From assembly GCA_032718865.1 (NCBI GenBank), contig JALUTQ010000004.1, positions 2,170,001 to 2,234,000 on the forward strand: 64,000 bases of DNA, in the 5' to 3' direction. Within the stretch, counting starts at the first letter, position 1; each line of letters opens with the position of its first letter. Positions 62,254 through 64,000 of this stretch are shown here, one piece after another. This stretch comes from Tilletia caries (Eukaryota; Basidiomycota; Exobasidiomycetes; Tilletiales; Tilletiaceae). The notes under the pieces are model-generated. The model was given only the letters and a program-made list of their open reading frames with translations, did not search any database and had not been told where the DNA came from. Position numbers and translations under genes: made by a program.

Positions 62254-62982
62254 CAGGGCTCGGCTCCGAATATGGTCGCACGTTTTTTGGCATAGTCATA
62301 GTCGTAGTCGTAGACGTTTTTTTTTTTTTTTGAAAATCCGAAATAGTCATAGTCGTAAGTCTGACTATAGTGTCATAGTCGACTATAGTCGCAGGCTTTT
62401 TGCGCAGCCAAATTGCACTATAGTGTGACTATAGCCAAGATTGGAACGCCTGTGCGCCACTATATTCGGACTTTGGGACAATAATTTTCGCACTATAGTT
62501 GCATATCAAATTTCAGACTATAAATAATTATAGTGTAGGTCGCCTTCCATTGTCCAAAATTGGATATTTTCAGGCTATGGTTCGACTATCCAGCGATATT
62601 AGTCGCACTATGACTGGCTATACTCTATAGTGCTTCATGGGAAATGGATGTCATAGTCTGACTATAGCGGTGGCGGTCGGGCCTGCGGCTATAGTCGCAA
62701 CTCAAAGCTATAGTCAGACCATGACATACTATAGTCGGACTATAGCCGAATTGTTTGCTGCGACTATAGCCTTGACGTCCAGCTATTGTCCGACTATAGT
62801 CGCAAAATCAATTTTAGACCAGATTTTTAGCGACTATGGCGACTATTGTCTTACATTTTCTGGAGCATAGTCATAGTCATAGTCGTAAGTGCGACTATCA
62901 GCGGCTATGACTATAGTCGCTCATAGTCGTATGAGGCTATAGTCGTAATAGTCGTAAAATCCCATAGTCGTGCCGAGTCCTG
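62254..62982. mobile_element. CAGGGCTCGGC MITE, inverted copy of 50597-51310 (729 bp)
   Basis: Left CAGGGCTCGGCTCCGA; right end ...GTGCCGAGTCCTG. Full-length inverted homology to 50597-51310: both encode the same fortuitous peptide LTIAVAVGPAAIVAT. Unlike the left copy, the flanks TGCTACAG and AGGGAGTT do not match, so no target duplication is visible. Confidence 0.9.
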
Positions 62983-63242
62983 AGGGAGTTTCAAAGTCAG
63001 GGTGTGAGATGTTTTTTGTGAGAAACAAAAGGGGGAAATGACGGGCTTCTCACAACAACTCTTTGAGGACCCCGCTGAGTGCCGATCGCCGTCGCTCGTG
63101 AGATGTGAGACGATGAAGAAGCACACCTGCTGCTCAACAGAGAGAAGACAGCAACATCAGCAAACAGCACCATTCACATTCCAGCTTGTCCTAACGCTGC
63201 ATCGACCCCGAGTCCCCGACCGCAATCAGCAGTGGCCAGCGC

Positions 63243-64000
63243 ATGTCTTCCACACCAGCGCCCACAAAGGAGAGACGCGCGAACCCCCCGCGCGGCACTG
63301 CCCGTCGTGTAGCTGCTGATCTCTCTCTCCCTAATACTGTCCCATCCCCCAACCCGTCTGTCTCTTTCTCCCAGCAGCTTCCCTTGCCCAACCCGACACC
63401 GCAGCCGGTTCCGCAGGCCCTTCGTCGCGTCCCATCTCCTCCCGCACCCGCTCCTGCGCCGGAAAAGGCCACGGCGGCACACACACACGTACGCACGATC
63501 TACTCACCCTACTCACCCGTGCCGGAGCTTGCTGGTCGTCAAGGAATCAATGTCGGGACGGAGACTGGTGCTGCTGGGAAGGAAACGGAACATGACATCA
63601 GTACTTCGATGCTAAACATCGATCCACGTCTGCGCTCGGAGGATCCTCACCCTTCTCACCAAGAAGAGACCAACGCGGCGAGTCTGGACGATCTTGAGGG
63701 CTTGAGCGATTACGAAAAAGAGCAGGTCAGTATTTGTCTGGATATCCTGCGCACTGAGACGAAGGCTTGGTGACTGTATACTTACGAAAAAGATTGTGAT
63801 GCCTACAGCTCTTCGCATCATCCCTTTCGCGTGCCAATGATAGTGGTGTGTCCAGCAGAGCGTCCGAGGATCCTGTTCCCGAGAAGCCAGAACTCGCTCT
63901 CGGTAGCTCGACGGCGAAAAAGGCAGCTGTCCCCCCGCCAAATCCAAGCCTTTCTTCCGCCTCGTCGTCGCCCAACAAGGAACCGCGCCACAAATGGACA
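63243..64000 (+). CDS. hypothetical protein, two exons, continues past window
   Basis: The ATG at 63243 opens MSSTPAPTKERRANPPRGTA. Pro-rich N-terminus, then ISTSMLNIDPRLRSEDPHPS and LDDLEGLSDYEKEQ. The intron is 63726-63808 (GTCAGT...CTACAG, 83 nt, phase 0). Exon 2 reads LFASSLSRANDSGVSSRASE, PEKPELALGSSTAKK, and PNKEPRHKWT at the window edge. Intact as far as seen. No domain recognised. Confidence 0.6.

Overview
The window looks like an accessory, transposon-dense region of a basidiomycete (most likely Agaricomycotina) nuclear genome. The reasons are genes split by short introns (about 70-115 nt) with GTRAGT-type donors, a KDZ (Kyakuja-Dileera-Zisupton) transposase with the cysteine-rich N-terminus typical of mushroom-forming fungi, hAT and Ty1/copia elements, and many small terminal-inverted-repeat (TIR) elements nested in one another. 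I see no bacterial operons, tRNA, rRNA or CRISPR. Species is not determinable from the sequence alone.

1-6.4 kb: arrays of CGGAG- and CAGTTAC-type repeats, a candidate small secreted peptide, a frame-broken hypothetical gene, an orphan exon and a 0.5 kb TIR element.

6.5-29.2 kb: the most interesting unit. Two perfectly inverted 32-bp sequences (6478-6509 and 29140-29171) bracket 22.7 kb. Inside are a KDZ transposase gene, a divergent partner gene, an acidic protein, two BED-finger genes, and decayed pieces of host genes: glyoxalase II, alanyl-tRNA synthetase C-terminus, histone H2B, a TENA/THI-4 protein and a serine carboxypeptidase. I read this as a giant, now-dead KDZ DNA transposon with cargo. 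At least four smaller elements inserted into it later, one of them inside the transposase exon.

29.2-44.2 kb: decayed intergenic and repeat DNA with short elements that share the 3' end GCCGAGCCTTG, a dead C2H2 zinc-finger gene, a hAT remnant, a CGGAG-type element, a TIR element with 8-bp target duplication, and three hypothetical genes each carrying a stop or frame break.

44.2-49.9 kb: a complete Ty1/copia LTR retrotransposon with identical 243-bp LTRs, a 5-bp target duplication, non-canonical AGTT...AACT ends and a primer site complementary to the anticodon loop of initiator tRNA-Met. Gag and Pol are split by a TAG, and Pol has two compensating frameshifts.

50-63 kb: a nested zone. A TATACTATAG-type element with an ACTATAG-array element is present at both sides in inverted orientation. 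Between them lie a multi-exon hAT transposase pseudogene truncated by another small element, more repeats, and several unrecognised fungal genes. A two-exon gene runs off the right edge.
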